Part shown: positions 1 through 8,418 of the stretch, piece after piece
Layout: each line of letters opens with the position of its first letter
How positions within the stretch are numbered: the stretch's first letter is position 1
DNA from: Hymenobacter arizonensis
GTDB lineage: Bacteria; Bacteroidota; Bacteroidia; Cytophagales; Hymenobacteraceae
DNA: 64,000 nucleotides
Assembly (NCBI RefSeq): GCF_900115775.1
Contig: NZ_FOXS01000002.1
Location: 186,001-250,000, forward strand
Direction of reading: 5' to 3'
The notes under the pieces: generated by a model
Told to the model about the DNA's origin: nothing
Seen by the model: only the letters and a program-made list of their open reading frames with translations
The model's database searches: none
Translations under genes and position numbers: made by a program

Positions 1-283
1 ATATCAGTCGATGCCTTGCCAGATTTCAGCGATGCTGGCCCAACGGCGCATTCTGCTGTCCCAAGGACGGTATTTACTAGTTCAACCGTCAATTCCAGCC
101 GGTGAAGGCCGCTGCCCTTTTTTCAGCGGAGTGCTGCTTCCGCTATGGTGGTGAATCCCAACACTGCCTGACTATGGACACTATGCAAGTTTATACTTGC
201 ATCGTTCAAATCCCTCTTAAACTGCCCACTCCACGCACTGCCTATTGCAGCCGCAGCTCTGGCAATATTTTTGGTGCCTTCGT
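1..283. other. No gene recognised at window start
   Basis: This stretch lies downstream of the antiporter gene on the minus strand. Open frames on either strand show no recognisable protein character. It may hold the 3' side of something outside the window, but nothing supports a call. Confidence 0.4.
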
Positions 284-1612
284 CTACTCAGTGGCCGCGG
301 AAGTACTGCTCTTTGCGCTGTGTTTTTTGTCAGCCTCACTCTCGTCATCTCTGCTTTCCTCAGCAAGCTCGGCAGCTATTTTCCGGCCGTGGCGGCGGTC
401 CAGCCAGTTCATAACGGGCGTAGCCAGCACACCGTGCAGCACAATGGAAACCAGAACAATGAAGCCCAGCACGGCCCACAGCTCCCGGGCCTGCGGAAAG
501 TTGGCGTGCTCCAGCGCAAAGGCAATGTAGAAAATGGAGCCGATGCCCCGGATGCCAAAGAAGGAAATGACACCGCGCTCGGCTACCGTCACGCGCTTGG
601 ACCGCATCAGCGTGAGCATGCCGCCCAACGGCCGCAGCACCAGCAGCAGCAGCAGCCCTACCCCCACGCCCGCCCAGGTGAGTGGGCCCAACAGCCCGCC
701 CGCAATGGCCCCGCCAAAGAGAATCAGAATAATCACAATCAGCAGCCGCTCCATCTGGTCGGTGAAGGCGTGCATCTGCCGGTGATACTCGTGCTTGCGC
801 TCGCGACCGCGCAAGGTCACGGCTGCGACAAACACCGCCAGGAAACCGTAGCCGTGCAGCAGTTCGGTAACCCCGTAGCTGGTGAGCGTGACGGCTAGTG
901 CCACAAAACCGTAGGCGCTGGCCTTGACGCTAAACCGCTTGGGCAGGCTGAAAATGAGATACGCCAGCAGCCGCCCCGACAGCCACCCCAGCACCACCCC
1001 GGCAGCTAGGCGGTAGAATACGTCCATCCACAGCCAGTTCAGCATGCGCTCTCCTACGGGCGTTGCTTCCGGCAGCAGGGCAATGGCCAGCCACACAAAT
1101 GGGAAGGCCAGGCCGTCGTTGAGGCCGGCTTCGCCCGTGAGGGAAAACCGCACGTTGTCTTCGCGGCCCTCGCCGGGGTCGCCCACCTGCACATCGCCGG
1201 CGAGCACGGGGTCGGTAGGAGCCAGCGCGGCAGCCAGCAGCACGGCCGAGGGCAGGGCCAGCCCCAGCAGGGCCAGGCCCATCCACGTGATGCCGGCAAT
1301 GGTGATGACCATGAGCACCAGCACCAGCAGCAGCGGCGTGCGCCAGGCCCGCACCGAAAACGGCCGGTCTATCTTCAGCCCCGTGCCAGTGAGGGCCACA
1401 ATTACGCAGAGTTCCGACAGGTGCGTGGTGAGCTTGGGGTACTCAAAAGGGTCGGTAGAAGGCAGCCCTATCGGCAGGGAGAACACCCCCAGGCCCAGCA
1501 AGATGTAGAAAATAGGGTACGACAGCGGGTACTTCTCGAGCAGAGAAGGCAACCACGCCACACCCAAAATAGCCACGCCTAGCAAGACGAGGGCAACATT
1601 ATAAAAAGACAT
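284..1612 (-). CDS. Monovalent cation:proton antiporter, CPA1/NhaP type
   Basis: A 442-residue inner-membrane protein made almost wholly of hydrophobic segments, matching the Na+(K+)/H+ antiporters that exchange cytoplasmic sodium or potassium for protons in pH and salt homeostasis. The CPA1 core is visible: ALAPTDPVLA in one half-helix, followed by a conserved EAGLNDGLAFPF segment whose acidic and Asn-Asp residues form the ion site in this family. The tail after the last helix is short, charged and rich in Ser, Asp and Glu. The ATG at 1612 is chosen because it begins directly before the first membrane helix; the frame stays open upstream, but that extension (MACCIAG...) looks like noncoding translation. 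The next gene upstream on the same strand, a YitT protein, is 142 bp away, so co-transcription is possible. The transported ion cannot be told from sequence. Confidence 0.88.
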   Translation of the reverse strand: MSFYNVALVLLGVAILGVAWLPSLLEKYPLSYPIFYILLGLGVFSLPIGLPSTDPFEYPKLTTHLSELCVIVALTGTGLKIDRPFSVRAWRTPLLLVLVLMVITIAGITWMGLALLGLALPSAVLLAAALAPTDPVLAGDVQVGDPGEGREDNVRFSLTGEAGLNDGLAFPFVWLAIALLPEATPVGERMLNWLWMDVFYRLAAGVVLGWLSGRLLAYLIFSLPKRFSVKASAYGFVALAVTLTSYGVTELLHGYGFLAVFVAAVTLRGRERKHEYHRQMHAFTDQMERLLIVIILILFGGAIAGGLLGPLTWAGVGVGLLLLLVLRPLGGMLTLMRSKRVTVAERGVISFFGIRGIGSIFYIAFALEHANFPQARELWAVLGFIVLVSIVLHGVLATPVMNWLDRRHGRKIAAELAEESRDDESEADKKHSAKSSTSAATE

Positions 1613-1754
1613 AGCAACAAGTAATAGGCATTGGAGAAGCCACGGGGCTTTCGCAAAGCAAGCTGCATTAGCTCGCGGCTCTGCATACGTAAGAACGGCA
1701 GCGCCGGCAATACAACACGCCAAACTTGACTGCCACCACCCGGCCCCAGGCGAC

Positions 1755-2729
1755 TTAGTGCAGCGGACGTCTTTTCACGAGGCCGCCCTTGGTTTCCCGC
1801 ACGCTGTGCATCACCACAAAAGCCCGGGGGTCAATCTGGTCGATTTCTTCCTTGAGGCGCGCCACTTCCAAGCGGGTGGTCACCGTGAAAACAATGTCGA
1901 TGGCCTCGCGCGTTTGCCCTTCGGAGCCGTAGCCGCGCCGGCCGGCGTAGATGGTGGCCCCGCGCCCCAGCTTTTCGGTGAGCATGCGGCGAATGCGTTC
2001 GCTGTGCGCCGAGATGATGGTGACGCCCGTGTACTCCTCAATGCCTTCGATGATGAAGTCGATGGTCTTGGCCGCCGAGAGGTAAGCCAGGATGGAGTAC
2101 AGCGCCGTTTCGACGGACAGCAGCAGCGCCGCGGCCCCAAAAATGACGAGGTTGATGAGCAGCACCACGTCGCCGACTGAAACCGACGTTCGCTTGCTCA
2201 GGTACAGGGCCAGCACCTCGGTGCCGTCGAGCACGGCCCCGCCGCGCACGGTAAGGCCGATGCCCGCACCCAAAAAGAAGCCACCAAACACGGCAATGAG
2301 CAGCTTGTCATGGGTGAGCGAGGGCACGGAAATGACGAGCAGCACCCCGGCCAGGGCCAGAATGGCTATCAGTGTTTTGAAGGCAAACTCTTTGCCCAGC
2401 TGGTAGTAGCCCATCACGATGAATGGCAGGTTGAGCAGCACAATCAGCAGCGAAACCGACAAGCCCGACAGCTGATTGCCCAGCAGGGAAATGCCCGTGA
2501 CGCCGCCGTCGATGAAGCCATTGGGCAGCAGAAACCCCTTCAGCCCCAGTGCAGCACACAGCACCCCGGCAGCCATGAAGGCAAACTGTACCAACTGGCG
2601 CCGAACCGATATGCCCGTGAAAGGAAACACCCAACCCTCGGGCGGGGGCGGACCGGCCGGATGTTTTTCGCCCTGCGCCCGGCGATGCTTCTGGCGGTAT
2701 TGGCGAATGATAAATTGAGGGATTAACAT
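1755..2729 (-). CDS. YitT family membrane protein with DUF2179 C-terminal domain
   Basis: A 324-residue protein. A basic N-terminal tail of about 45 residues is followed by five or six hydrophobic segments (about residues 50-230, the DUF161/YitT membrane region with the motif LLPNGFIDGGVTGISLL). A soluble C-terminal domain of the DUF2179 type follows (about residues 240-320, with GRGATIYAGRRGYG and a ferredoxin-like fold region). YitT proteins are widespread and their substrate is not established. Length and domain order are normal for the family. It is on the same strand as the antiporter and just upstream of it, which may indicate a small membrane-protein transcription unit. Confidence 0.88.
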   Translation of the reverse strand: MLIPQFIIRQYRQKHRRAQGEKHPAGPPPPEGWVFPFTGISVRRQLVQFAFMAAGVLCAALGLKGFLLPNGFIDGGVTGISLLGNQLSGLSVSLLIVLLNLPFIVMGYYQLGKEFAFKTLIAILALAGVLLVISVPSLTHDKLLIAVFGGFFLGAGIGLTVRGGAVLDGTEVLALYLSKRTSVSVGDVVLLINLVIFGAAALLLSVETALYSILAYLSAAKTIDFIIEGIEEYTGVTIISAHSERIRRMLTEKLGRGATIYAGRRGYGSEGQTREAIDIVFTVTTRLEVARLKEEIDQIDPRAFVVMHSVRETKGGLVKRRPLH

Positions 2730-2888
2730 ACCGTCTGGTTAAAGAGCAGGGGCTGGGCAGGCAGTGCCCGCACCAAGGCCCCTGCATTTTTCAAAAATGC
2801 AACTAATTAGCCGCAGCGGAACTGGCGCACCCAAAGGCAGCAGCCACCGTGTGCCACAGCTACACAAACCGGGTAAGCAGACGGTGGG

Positions 2889-3287
2889 CTAAGGAGCGTT
2901 GGGCGAGAGCGTGGCCCGAAGCAAGCGCACCCGGAAGTAGCCGAGCAATTTTCCGGCCTGCACGCGGGGTGCTGTGCGCGCCGCCAGTGCGGCAGCCTGC
3001 CGCCAAGCGGGCTCAAACACCCCCAGATACTTATGGTCCGGTTCCGACAGGATAAGGCCTGCCGCCCAGCCCATTATTGGATTCGCGCAAAGTGCTTCCT
3101 GCTGGCTAAGCAGCCAATGGCTCCAGGAAACTACACCGGGCTCGTGGGCGCGCACCACGGCCATAGGCGCTGCGACAGGCGCCGCTTCCGCAGATGCTGC
3201 TGTCCCCAAAAGCCCCCACAGCATCACTGCAAGGCACACTAAGCGTAGAAAACAGGGAGCAGAGAAGAATAGCAGCACGGGCGGCAA
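2889..3287 (-). CDS. Hypothetical secreted protein
   Basis: An open frame of 132 codons. The first 35 residues form a plausible signal peptide, with a hydrophobic core (LVCLAVMLWGLLG) ending at an Ala-rich cleavage region near AASAEA. The mature part of about 95 residues is rich in Trp, Ala and Leu and has no motif I recognise. Nothing in the neighbours suggests a role. It may be lineage-specific, or a chance open frame in high-GC DNA; the signal peptide is the main argument that it is real. Confidence 0.45.
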   Translation of the reverse strand: MPPVLLFFSAPCFLRLVCLAVMLWGLLGTAASAEAAPVAAPMAVVRAHEPGVVSWSHWLLSQQEALCANPIMGWAAGLILSEPDHKYLGVFEPAWRQAAALAARTAPRVQAGKLLGYFRVRLLRATLSPNAP

Positions 3288-3510
3288 TTGCGAGCAGACT
3301 TTCAGCGCACTCTTGGCGAATCAACGGCTGTCGGTAAAAATAGTTGAAACTTAAGCCAGAGCCTAGTTTGATAACGCGAACATTTGCAGTTGTTCAAAGG
3401 CCGCTACTGCTGGCGCTAAGCGGCGAAGGAATTGCTGTATAGTAGCAGTGGTTTTTGCAGTTGTGCTCAACGTAAAGCACGGGCGATGCTTGGTGTGAGT
3501 ACCGTACAAA

Positions 3511-3545
3511 CAAGAAAGCCACTTCCCTCAGAAGTGGCTTTCTTG
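3511..3545 (-). terminator. Intrinsic terminator of tRNA-Gly
   Basis: A perfect inverted repeat with 15-bp arms (3511-3525 and 3531-3545) around the 5-nt loop CCTCA. On the minus strand it begins 9 nt after the 3' end of the tRNA, as expected for a tRNA terminator. Confidence 0.8.
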
Positions 3546-3554
3546 TAATCAATG

Positions 3555-3627
3555 AGCGAGAAACGAGGTTCGAACTCGCGACCCTCAGCTTGGGAAGCTG
3601 ATGCTCTACCAACTGAGCTACTCTCGC
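3555..3627 (-). tRNA. tRNA-Gly (anticodon CCC)
   Basis: The minus strand folds as a full cloverleaf of 73 nt: acceptor GCGAGAG paired with TTCTCGC (one G-U), D-arm GCTC/GAGC, anticodon stem TCAGC/GCTGA around the loop TTCCCAA, and a T-arm with the TTCGAAC loop. Loop positions 34-36 read CCC, which decodes GGG (glycine). CCA is not encoded. A stem-loop terminator follows directly. Confidence 0.95.
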
Positions 3628-3716
3628 GGGGTGACTTGGTGCTACGAAATTACGCCAAAGAACCGGATAAGCAACCGGCTTTGGGGCTGCCTGAACCCGA
3701 GCATTGGCCGGCTCGT

Positions 3717-4001
3717 ATGAACGGGGCATCTATGGCCACACGTCCTCTCCCACCCATCACACGCCGTCTGGTAGGCTTTATGCTCATGCTGAGCGGAGGG
3801 ATGATGGGGGTAGGGCTGCTGCTGAAAGTATATGTAGCAGTGTATAGTTGGAGCACAGTGGGCTACCAGGACCCTTTGGCCTTACAGCTGTCGCTCAACT
3901 TAGTGGGCTTGTTGGCCAGTGGTTTATTAATGCGGATTGGACTGAGCATGCGCCGTGGCAACAACGCCCCCCGCGACCCCAACCCCAACGAAATGCTGTA
4001 A
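3717..4001 (+). CDS. Small two-helix membrane protein, function unknown
   Basis: A 94-residue protein with a basic N-terminus (RPLPPITRRLVG), two hydrophobic segments (about residues 20-45 and 55-75) and a charged C-terminal tail, so it probably sits in the inner membrane as a hairpin. The frame runs open upstream through the tRNA, so the start must be downstream of it; ATG at 3717 is used, with ATG 3732 as an alternative. It is followed after 29 bp by the GNAT gene on the same strand. I do not recognise the family. Confidence 0.6.
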   Translation: MNGASMATRPLPPITRRLVGFMLMLSGGMMGVGLLLKVYVAVYSWSTVGYQDPLALQLSLNLVGLLASGLLMRIGLSMRRGNNAPRDPNPNEML

Positions 4002-4030
4002 ATCGGTCGGCGCTGCTCGACCTTTGCCCT

Positions 4031-4576
4031 ATGTCATCACCTCTGCGCATTTCCCTGGCCAAGGCCAACGCCGTTACCGCTGCCCAACTCGCCGACCTGG
4101 GCCGGCGCACCTTTCAAGACGCATTTTCGGCCGCTAACAGCGCGGCCGACATGGAAGCCTACCTGGGCAAAACCTTTGGTCCCGATATTCAGCTGGCCGA
4201 GCTGCAAGACCGCGAAAACACCTTCCTGCTGGCGCACATGCAGTCCGAGCTGGTGGGCTACGCCAAGCTGCGCGACAACTCGGCCCTGGGCCTGCCCGAA
4301 GGCCAGGACCCCGCCGGCCGCCTCGAAATAGAGCGCCTCTACGTGCGCGACGACTGGCAGGGCACCGGCCTGGGCGCCGCCCTCATGCGGGGCATTTTGG
4401 CGCTGGCCGAGCAGCTGCATTGCTCGGCTGTGGTGCTGGGCGTGTGGGAGAAGAACGAGCGCGCCCGCGCTTTCTACCAGCGGTTTGGCTTTCGCGAGAT
4501 TGGGCAGCACAACTTTCAGCTGGGCCAGGACGTGCAAATTGACCTGATTTTGCGCAAGGGCATGGCGGGCCGCTAA
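4031..4576 (+). CDS. GNAT family N-acetyltransferase
   Basis: A 181-residue single-domain protein of the GCN5-related fold, which moves an acetyl group from acetyl-CoA to an amine. The acetyl-CoA loop is visible as RDDWQGTGLGAALM (the Q-x-x-G-x-G signature), preceded by the strand RLEIERLYV, and the C-terminal WEKNERARAFYQRFGF element is typical. The start at 4031 is chosen because the upstream in-frame extension is a shadow of the preceding gene. The substrate cannot be deduced; small-molecule amines, antibiotics and protein N-termini are all possible. Confidence 0.9.
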   Translation: MSSPLRISLAKANAVTAAQLADLGRRTFQDAFSAANSAADMEAYLGKTFGPDIQLAELQDRENTFLLAHMQSELVGYAKLRDNSALGLPEGQDPAGRLEIERLYVRDDWQGTGLGAALMRGILALAEQLHCSAVVLGVWEKNERARAFYQRFGFREIGQHNFQLGQDVQIDLILRKGMAGR

Positions 4577-4582
4577 ACTGGC

Positions 4583-4590
4583 TACTTTTG
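4583..4590 (+). promoter_or_regulatory. Candidate -7 box TACTTTTG
   Basis: TACTTTTG fits the Bacteroidota -7 consensus TAnnTTTG and lies only 3 bp before the ATG at 4594. Transcription from it would begin at or next to the start codon, so the message would be leaderless or nearly so. No clear -33 element was seen. Confidence 0.35.
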
Positions 4591-4593
4591 GGA

Positions 4594-5670
4594 ATGCCTA
4601 CGCCTGGAGTAACGCTTTTGACTAATCGCCGTGGCCGCCTGCTGTGCCGGGCCGCGGCACTATTGTACGCGGGACTGCAACTCGCAAGCTGCCAGCCCAG
4701 TACCGACAAAGCTAAAGCCGCCCCTCCCCCACCCGTAGGCCATTACGAAGGCAGCATCGCGCTGGCCGGGCAGCCCGAAATGCGCGCCGCCCTCGACATT
4801 CGCCACCCCAGCCCCGGCCACTACGAAGCCGAACTCACCGTGCCCACGGCCAGCGCGCTCAACTTTGTGGCCGACACCATTCTGTTCAGTGGTAACCAGT
4901 TACGCCTCGTCCGGCCCGCCCGCGCCAACCAGGTGCTCACGCTCACGCAAGAAGGCGACTTCTGGCGCGGCTCCCTGGCGCTGGACTCTGCCAAAGCCGA
5001 AACCATTTTGCTGAAGCGTGGCGCCCCCACGGCCAGCACTTACCGCGTAGAGGAAGTAGCCCAAAGCGAAGGTTCCGGCTGGCTCTTTTTCCCATCCGAC
5101 ACGGGCACACCTGGGGCAGCGCTTATGCTGCTACCCACTACCGAAACTGCACCTGCCGCCGCGTTGTGGGCCGATGCCCTGGCCCGCGAGGGTGTCATTG
5201 TGCTGGTGCTGCCTGCCACCGACTCCGTTACGACCGCTGCAGAAACGACGCGCCTACAAGCCGGCCTACGCCTGCTCCATAGCACGCCGGGCGCCGATAC
5301 GGCCAGCATTGGGGCCTGGGCTTCGGGGGCCCGGGCCGTGGCCGTGGCTCAGGTGCTGGCAGGTCCGGACAGCCCGCGGCTGGCTTTTTTCATGGCTCAA
5401 AACGCAGATTTTGGCCCCGCCGACCGGGCTAAATTCCGGGAGCTAAAGCAGCGGAAGCTCCCTTTGCTGGCGCTGTATAGCGGTGAGGCATCGGCACGCC
5501 AGTCTACTGCGCTGCGCAATGTCTTGAGCGGCTCACGCGGAGCCACGGTTCGCACCTATCGCGCCGTGGGACCCGACTTGCTTGTGCCGGGTGGACCGTA
5601 TCCTCGGTTTGGCGCGGGCCTGCCCGGCGAAGTGATAGAGTGGCTGCGGGGCGCAACCGCAACGCAGTAG
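4594..5670 (+). CDS. Lipoprotein with alpha/beta-hydrolase-like C-terminal half
   Basis: A 358-residue protein that begins with a lipoprotein signal peptide; the lipobox LASC places the lipidated Cys near residue 33. A Pro/Ala linker follows, then a beta-rich domain of about 100 residues (HYEGSIALAGQPEMRAAL...). The C-terminal half resembles the dienelactone-hydrolase fold: strand ALMLLPT, helix AAALWADALAREGVIVLVL, then a region where a G-x-S-x-G nucleophile elbow would be expected but GAWASGARA is found. The usual Ser-Asp-His triad is not obvious, so it may be catalytically altered. It probably sits in the outer or inner membrane facing the periplasm. The start is the ATG at 4594 rather than the TTG two codons earlier. 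Confidence 0.65.
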   Translation: MPTPGVTLLTNRRGRLLCRAAALLYAGLQLASCQPSTDKAKAAPPPPVGHYEGSIALAGQPEMRAALDIRHPSPGHYEAELTVPTASALNFVADTILFSGNQLRLVRPARANQVLTLTQEGDFWRGSLALDSAKAETILLKRGAPTASTYRVEEVAQSEGSGWLFFPSDTGTPGAALMLLPTTETAPAAALWADALAREGVIVLVLPATDSVTTAAETTRLQAGLRLLHSTPGADTASIGAWASGARAVAVAQVLAGPDSPRLAFFMAQNADFGPADRAKFRELKQRKLPLLALYSGEASARQSTALRNVLSGSRGATVRTYRAVGPDLLVPGGPYPRFGAGLPGEVIEWLRGATATQ

Positions 5671-5751
5671 GGTACTATTACGTCGCCAAAGCCTCCTTAT
5701 ATCTTCTTCGCAATCAAAATACAAATAGCAGTAGCGCGACCACGTTACTAT

Positions 5752-8169
5752 TTAGAGTACCAGCAGCCCCTTTTCGCGCAGCAACTGCCACGCCGGGCTT
5801 TGCAGAAACGCTTCAAACGTACCCTCCCCAGTTGGGAAAGTCACCGCTGCTTCCTTCACGAGGACCTTGGTGTCGTAATCGTGGGTGAGTTGGGTGAGTA
5901 GCTGGTGTAGCCACTGGCCAGCGGCGGCGCTGGTTTTTACTTCAAAATCCTCAGCCTGCTCGTAGCAGGTGAGCACGGCGCGCGGGGCTTTTTTGCCTTG
6001 CTCGATGCGGATTTCGGGGACGTTGCCGAGCCAGAACAGGCGTTGGTTTTGCTTGGCAAAATCGGGTTTTTCGGGGGCTTGCAGGGCCTGCTGCACGAGG
6101 TGCCGCGGCGTGGTGGGCCGGGGCGTTTTGAAATCGAACCAGAAACTAAGGGGCTCATCCAGGGCCACGCTGTGCAGGTAGTTGTAGAGCGACTTGGCCA
6201 GGCCGGGGCCGAAGGCTTCGTGGTCGGTGCCGAGGGGGTCGTCGTGCCAGAGGTCGTTCCAGGCGAAGCCGGCGGGCTCGGGGCCGATGGCGGCTACCTG
6301 GTACTTCGCGGGGTTCTTGCCCACGGGCGAGTGCGCCGTCATGGAGAAGCGGTGCCAGTAGCCGCTTTGCACCACGCCGGCCGCGAACAGCTGACGCACG
6401 ACTTCGAGGCTGTCCACGGTTTCCTGCGCGGTTTGGGTGGGGAAACCGTACATCAGGTAGGCGTGCACCATGATGCCGGCCTGGGTGAAGCCGTCGGCCA
6501 CACGGGCCACCTGGGCGATGGTCACGCCTTTTTCCATGAGGGTCAGCAGGCGGTCGGAAGCCACTTCCAGGCCTCCCGACACGGCAATGCAGCCGGAGGC
6601 CGCCAGCAGCCGGCAGAGGTCAGGCGAGAAGGTTTTTTCGAAACGGATGTTGCCCCACCACGTGATAGCCACGCGGCGCTTGAGGAGTTCAATGGCGAGG
6701 TCGCGCAGCGCCAGGGGTGGCGCGGCTTCATCCACGAAGTGAAACCCGGTTTGGCCGGTTTGCTGAATAATTTGCTCGATGCGGTCGACCAGCAGGGTGC
6801 TCGGGGCGGTTTCGTAGCGCGAAATGTAGTCCAGCGTCACATCGCAGAACGAGCAGCGCTTCCAATAGCAGCCGTGGGCCACGGTGAGCTTGTTCCAGCG
6901 GCCGTCGCTCCAGAGGCGGTGCATGGGGTTGAGCACTTCCAGCACCGAGAGGTACTCGGTCAGGGGCAGGTCGGAGTAGTCGGGCGTGCCCACTTCGGCG
7001 TGCGGCACGTCGGGGTACGGGTGGTTGACGTACTCGATTTGGCCTTGGGCATTGCGCAGGAACGTGCGTTGGAGCAGGCTGCTAGCATCGGGGGCGTAGA
7101 GAGTGGTTTGCAGGGCGCAGTGTACTTCGTCGGCGGGCTCGGAGAACCTCACCCCCAACCCCTCTCCAAAAGAGAGGGGAGCCTGACGCAAGGGCGTAAC
7201 CGGTGTCCCCTCTCCATGGGAGAGGGGCCGTGCCCGGCAGGGGTCAGGGGGTAAGGTTCCCCACGAGTGAGATGCTTCGGCAAGCTCAGCATGACGTTCT
7301 TTTTTTGCGCCTAACTTATCAAAATACTCCAGCAGCCGCAGCCACGGGCCTTCGCCGTCGTCCAGGGTCAGGAAGTCGATGTAGTTAAAAAAGCGCGGCT
7401 CCTGAATGGTGCGCAGCTCCGTATTCGGGTAGCCGCCACCCATGATGGTGTGGGTGGCCGGGCTGATTTCCTTGATGCGCTTGGCCAGCCGCAAGGCTCC
7501 GTAGAGGTTGCCGGGGAAGGGCACAGTGAAGCCCACTATATCTGGCTGTGCGCGTGTGAGCAGCGCGTCCAGTTCTTCGAGCAGCAGGCGGTCGAGTAGG
7601 TTGGGAGTGGCCTCCAGGGCCTCATGCAAGGGCTCGAAGCTGGTGGCGGAGAGGGCCAGCTTCTCGGCGTAGCGCGAGAATCCGAAGTGCGGGCCCACGG
7701 TTTCCTTGATGAGGTCGGCGAGGTCTTCGAGGTAGAGCGTGGCCAGGTGGCGGGCCTGGTCGGTGAGGCCCATGGTGCCGAAGGCGGTTTCCAGGTCGGC
7801 CACGTTGTCGAAGCGGCTGGCTTCGGGCAGGAAACGGCCGTGGCAGATGCGCGGGGCCAGCGTCAGGTCCTTATTCTGCAGGAAACGAATGACTGGCGTA
7901 ATGGTGGCCAGGTAGCGGTTTTGCAGGCGCAGCATGCGCTTGGCGTTGTCGCTCAGGTCAAAGTTGCCCGCTTCTATTTCCGCAAAAACCTGTTTCAGGC
8001 CCGCTACCGAAAACAGGCGCAGCACCAGCTGCAAGCCCATGTCGGCCTGCGTCACGGCATAGCCGCGCCCGCCCAGAAAGCCCTTGATGTAGGCCGTGGC
8101 CGGGTACGGGGTATTGAGCTGCGTGAGCGGCGGCGTAAGCAGCAGGATGCGGGGAGAGACAGGCGACAC
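5752..8169 (-). CDS. B12-binding-domain radical SAM protein
   Basis: An 805-residue protein. The N-terminus (PRILLLTPPLTQLNTPYPA) and the GFTVPFPGNLYGALRLAKRI region near residues 210-230 match the cobalamin-binding domain of large radical SAM enzymes. The [4Fe-4S] motif is HGCYWKRCSFCD, with cysteines at 434, 439 and 442, giving spacing C-x4-C-x2-C instead of the common C-x3-C-x2-C. A TIM-barrel region (GGLEVASDRLLTLMEKG, AYLMYGFPTQT) follows, then a C-terminal domain of about 200 residues. Such enzymes use S-adenosylmethionine radical chemistry, often with methylcobalamin, and the substrate here is unknown. Residues about 288-342 are encoded by a palindromic repeat inserted in frame between the B12 and radical SAM domains. 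The gene stands alone. Confidence 0.85.
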   Translation of the reverse strand: MSPVSPRILLLTPPLTQLNTPYPATAYIKGFLGGRGYAVTQADMGLQLVLRLFSVAGLKQVFAEIEAGNFDLSDNAKRMLRLQNRYLATITPVIRFLQNKDLTLAPRICHGRFLPEASRFDNVADLETAFGTMGLTDQARHLATLYLEDLADLIKETVGPHFGFSRYAEKLALSATSFEPLHEALEATPNLLDRLLLEELDALLTRAQPDIVGFTVPFPGNLYGALRLAKRIKEISPATHTIMGGGYPNTELRTIQEPRFFNYIDFLTLDDGEGPWLRLLEYFDKLGAKKERHAELAEASHSWGTLPPDPCRARPLSHGEGTPVTPLRQAPLSFGEGLGVRFSEPADEVHCALQTTLYAPDASSLLQRTFLRNAQGQIEYVNHPYPDVPHAEVGTPDYSDLPLTEYLSVLEVLNPMHRLWSDGRWNKLTVAHGCYWKRCSFCDVTLDYISRYETAPSTLLVDRIEQIIQQTGQTGFHFVDEAAPPLALRDLAIELLKRRVAITWWGNIRFEKTFSPDLCRLLAASGCIAVSGGLEVASDRLLTLMEKGVTIAQVARVADGFTQAGIMVHAYLMYGFPTQTAQETVDSLEVVRQLFAAGVVQSGYWHRFSMTAHSPVGKNPAKYQVAAIGPEPAGFAWNDLWHDDPLGTDHEAFGPGLAKSLYNYLHSVALDEPLSFWFDFKTPRPTTPRHLVQQALQAPEKPDFAKQNQRLFWLGNVPEIRIEQGKKAPRAVLTCYEQAEDFEVKTSAAAGQWLHQLLTQLTHDYDTKVLVKEAAVTFPTGEGTFEAFLQSPAWQLLREKGLLVL
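7145..7306. repeat. Palindromic repeat inserted in frame in the radical SAM gene
   Basis: Two inverted arm pairs (AACCTCACCCCC... against GGGGGTAAGGTT, and CCCCTCTCC against GAGAGGGG) enclose AGCCTGACG. Then comes a tail GATGCTTCGGCAAGCTCAGC followed by ATGACG and a T-run. The same parts recur in intergenic repeats at 17885-18010, 48083-48218 and 61181-61440 and, for the tail, at 15207-15351. Here the repeat is 162 bp, keeps the frame open, and adds about 54 residues to the protein. Confidence 0.8.
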
Positions 8170-8241
8170 GACAGCAAGTAACCCGGCGAAGGGGGCCGGG
8201 GTTCATTTCCTGCAAAGGTCGGGGCTAAAGCAGGTTTTGTA

Positions 8242-8410
8242 ACGCGTGTCATTGCGAGCGCAGCGCGGCAATCCGTTCTGTTAATCCCAGACACTTTCAA
8301 GATGTAAAAAGCCCCGACACTGCGTAGTGCCGGGGCTTTTTACTTTATGAGGTTGGTCGCTGAGAACAAGACGGATTGCTTCGCTCTGCCTCCTCGCAAT
8401 GACACACGTT
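8242..8410. repeat. Inverted repeat pair (GTCATTGCGAG type) flanking a terminator
   Basis: The left end reads CGTGTCATTGCGAG... with GCAATCCGTTCT. The right end reads AGACGGATTGC... with CTCGCAATGACACACG, which is the inverse. The two halves bracket the terminator at 8306-8341. Repeats with this CATTGCGAG/GCAATCCG core are REP-like intergenic elements. Confidence 0.7.
8306..8341. terminator. Rho-independent terminator downstream of the AraC-type gene
   Basis: Two 16-bp arms (8306-8321 and 8326-8341, one mismatch) with an A-run on one side and a T-run on the other, so it can work in both directions. On the minus strand it follows the AraC-type regulator gene, which ends at 8419. Confidence 0.75.
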
Positions 8411-8418
8411 CTATTACA

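Noticed and set aside
5998..7254. 418-codon open frame on the plus strand
   Set aside because: Antisense shadow of the radical SAM gene.
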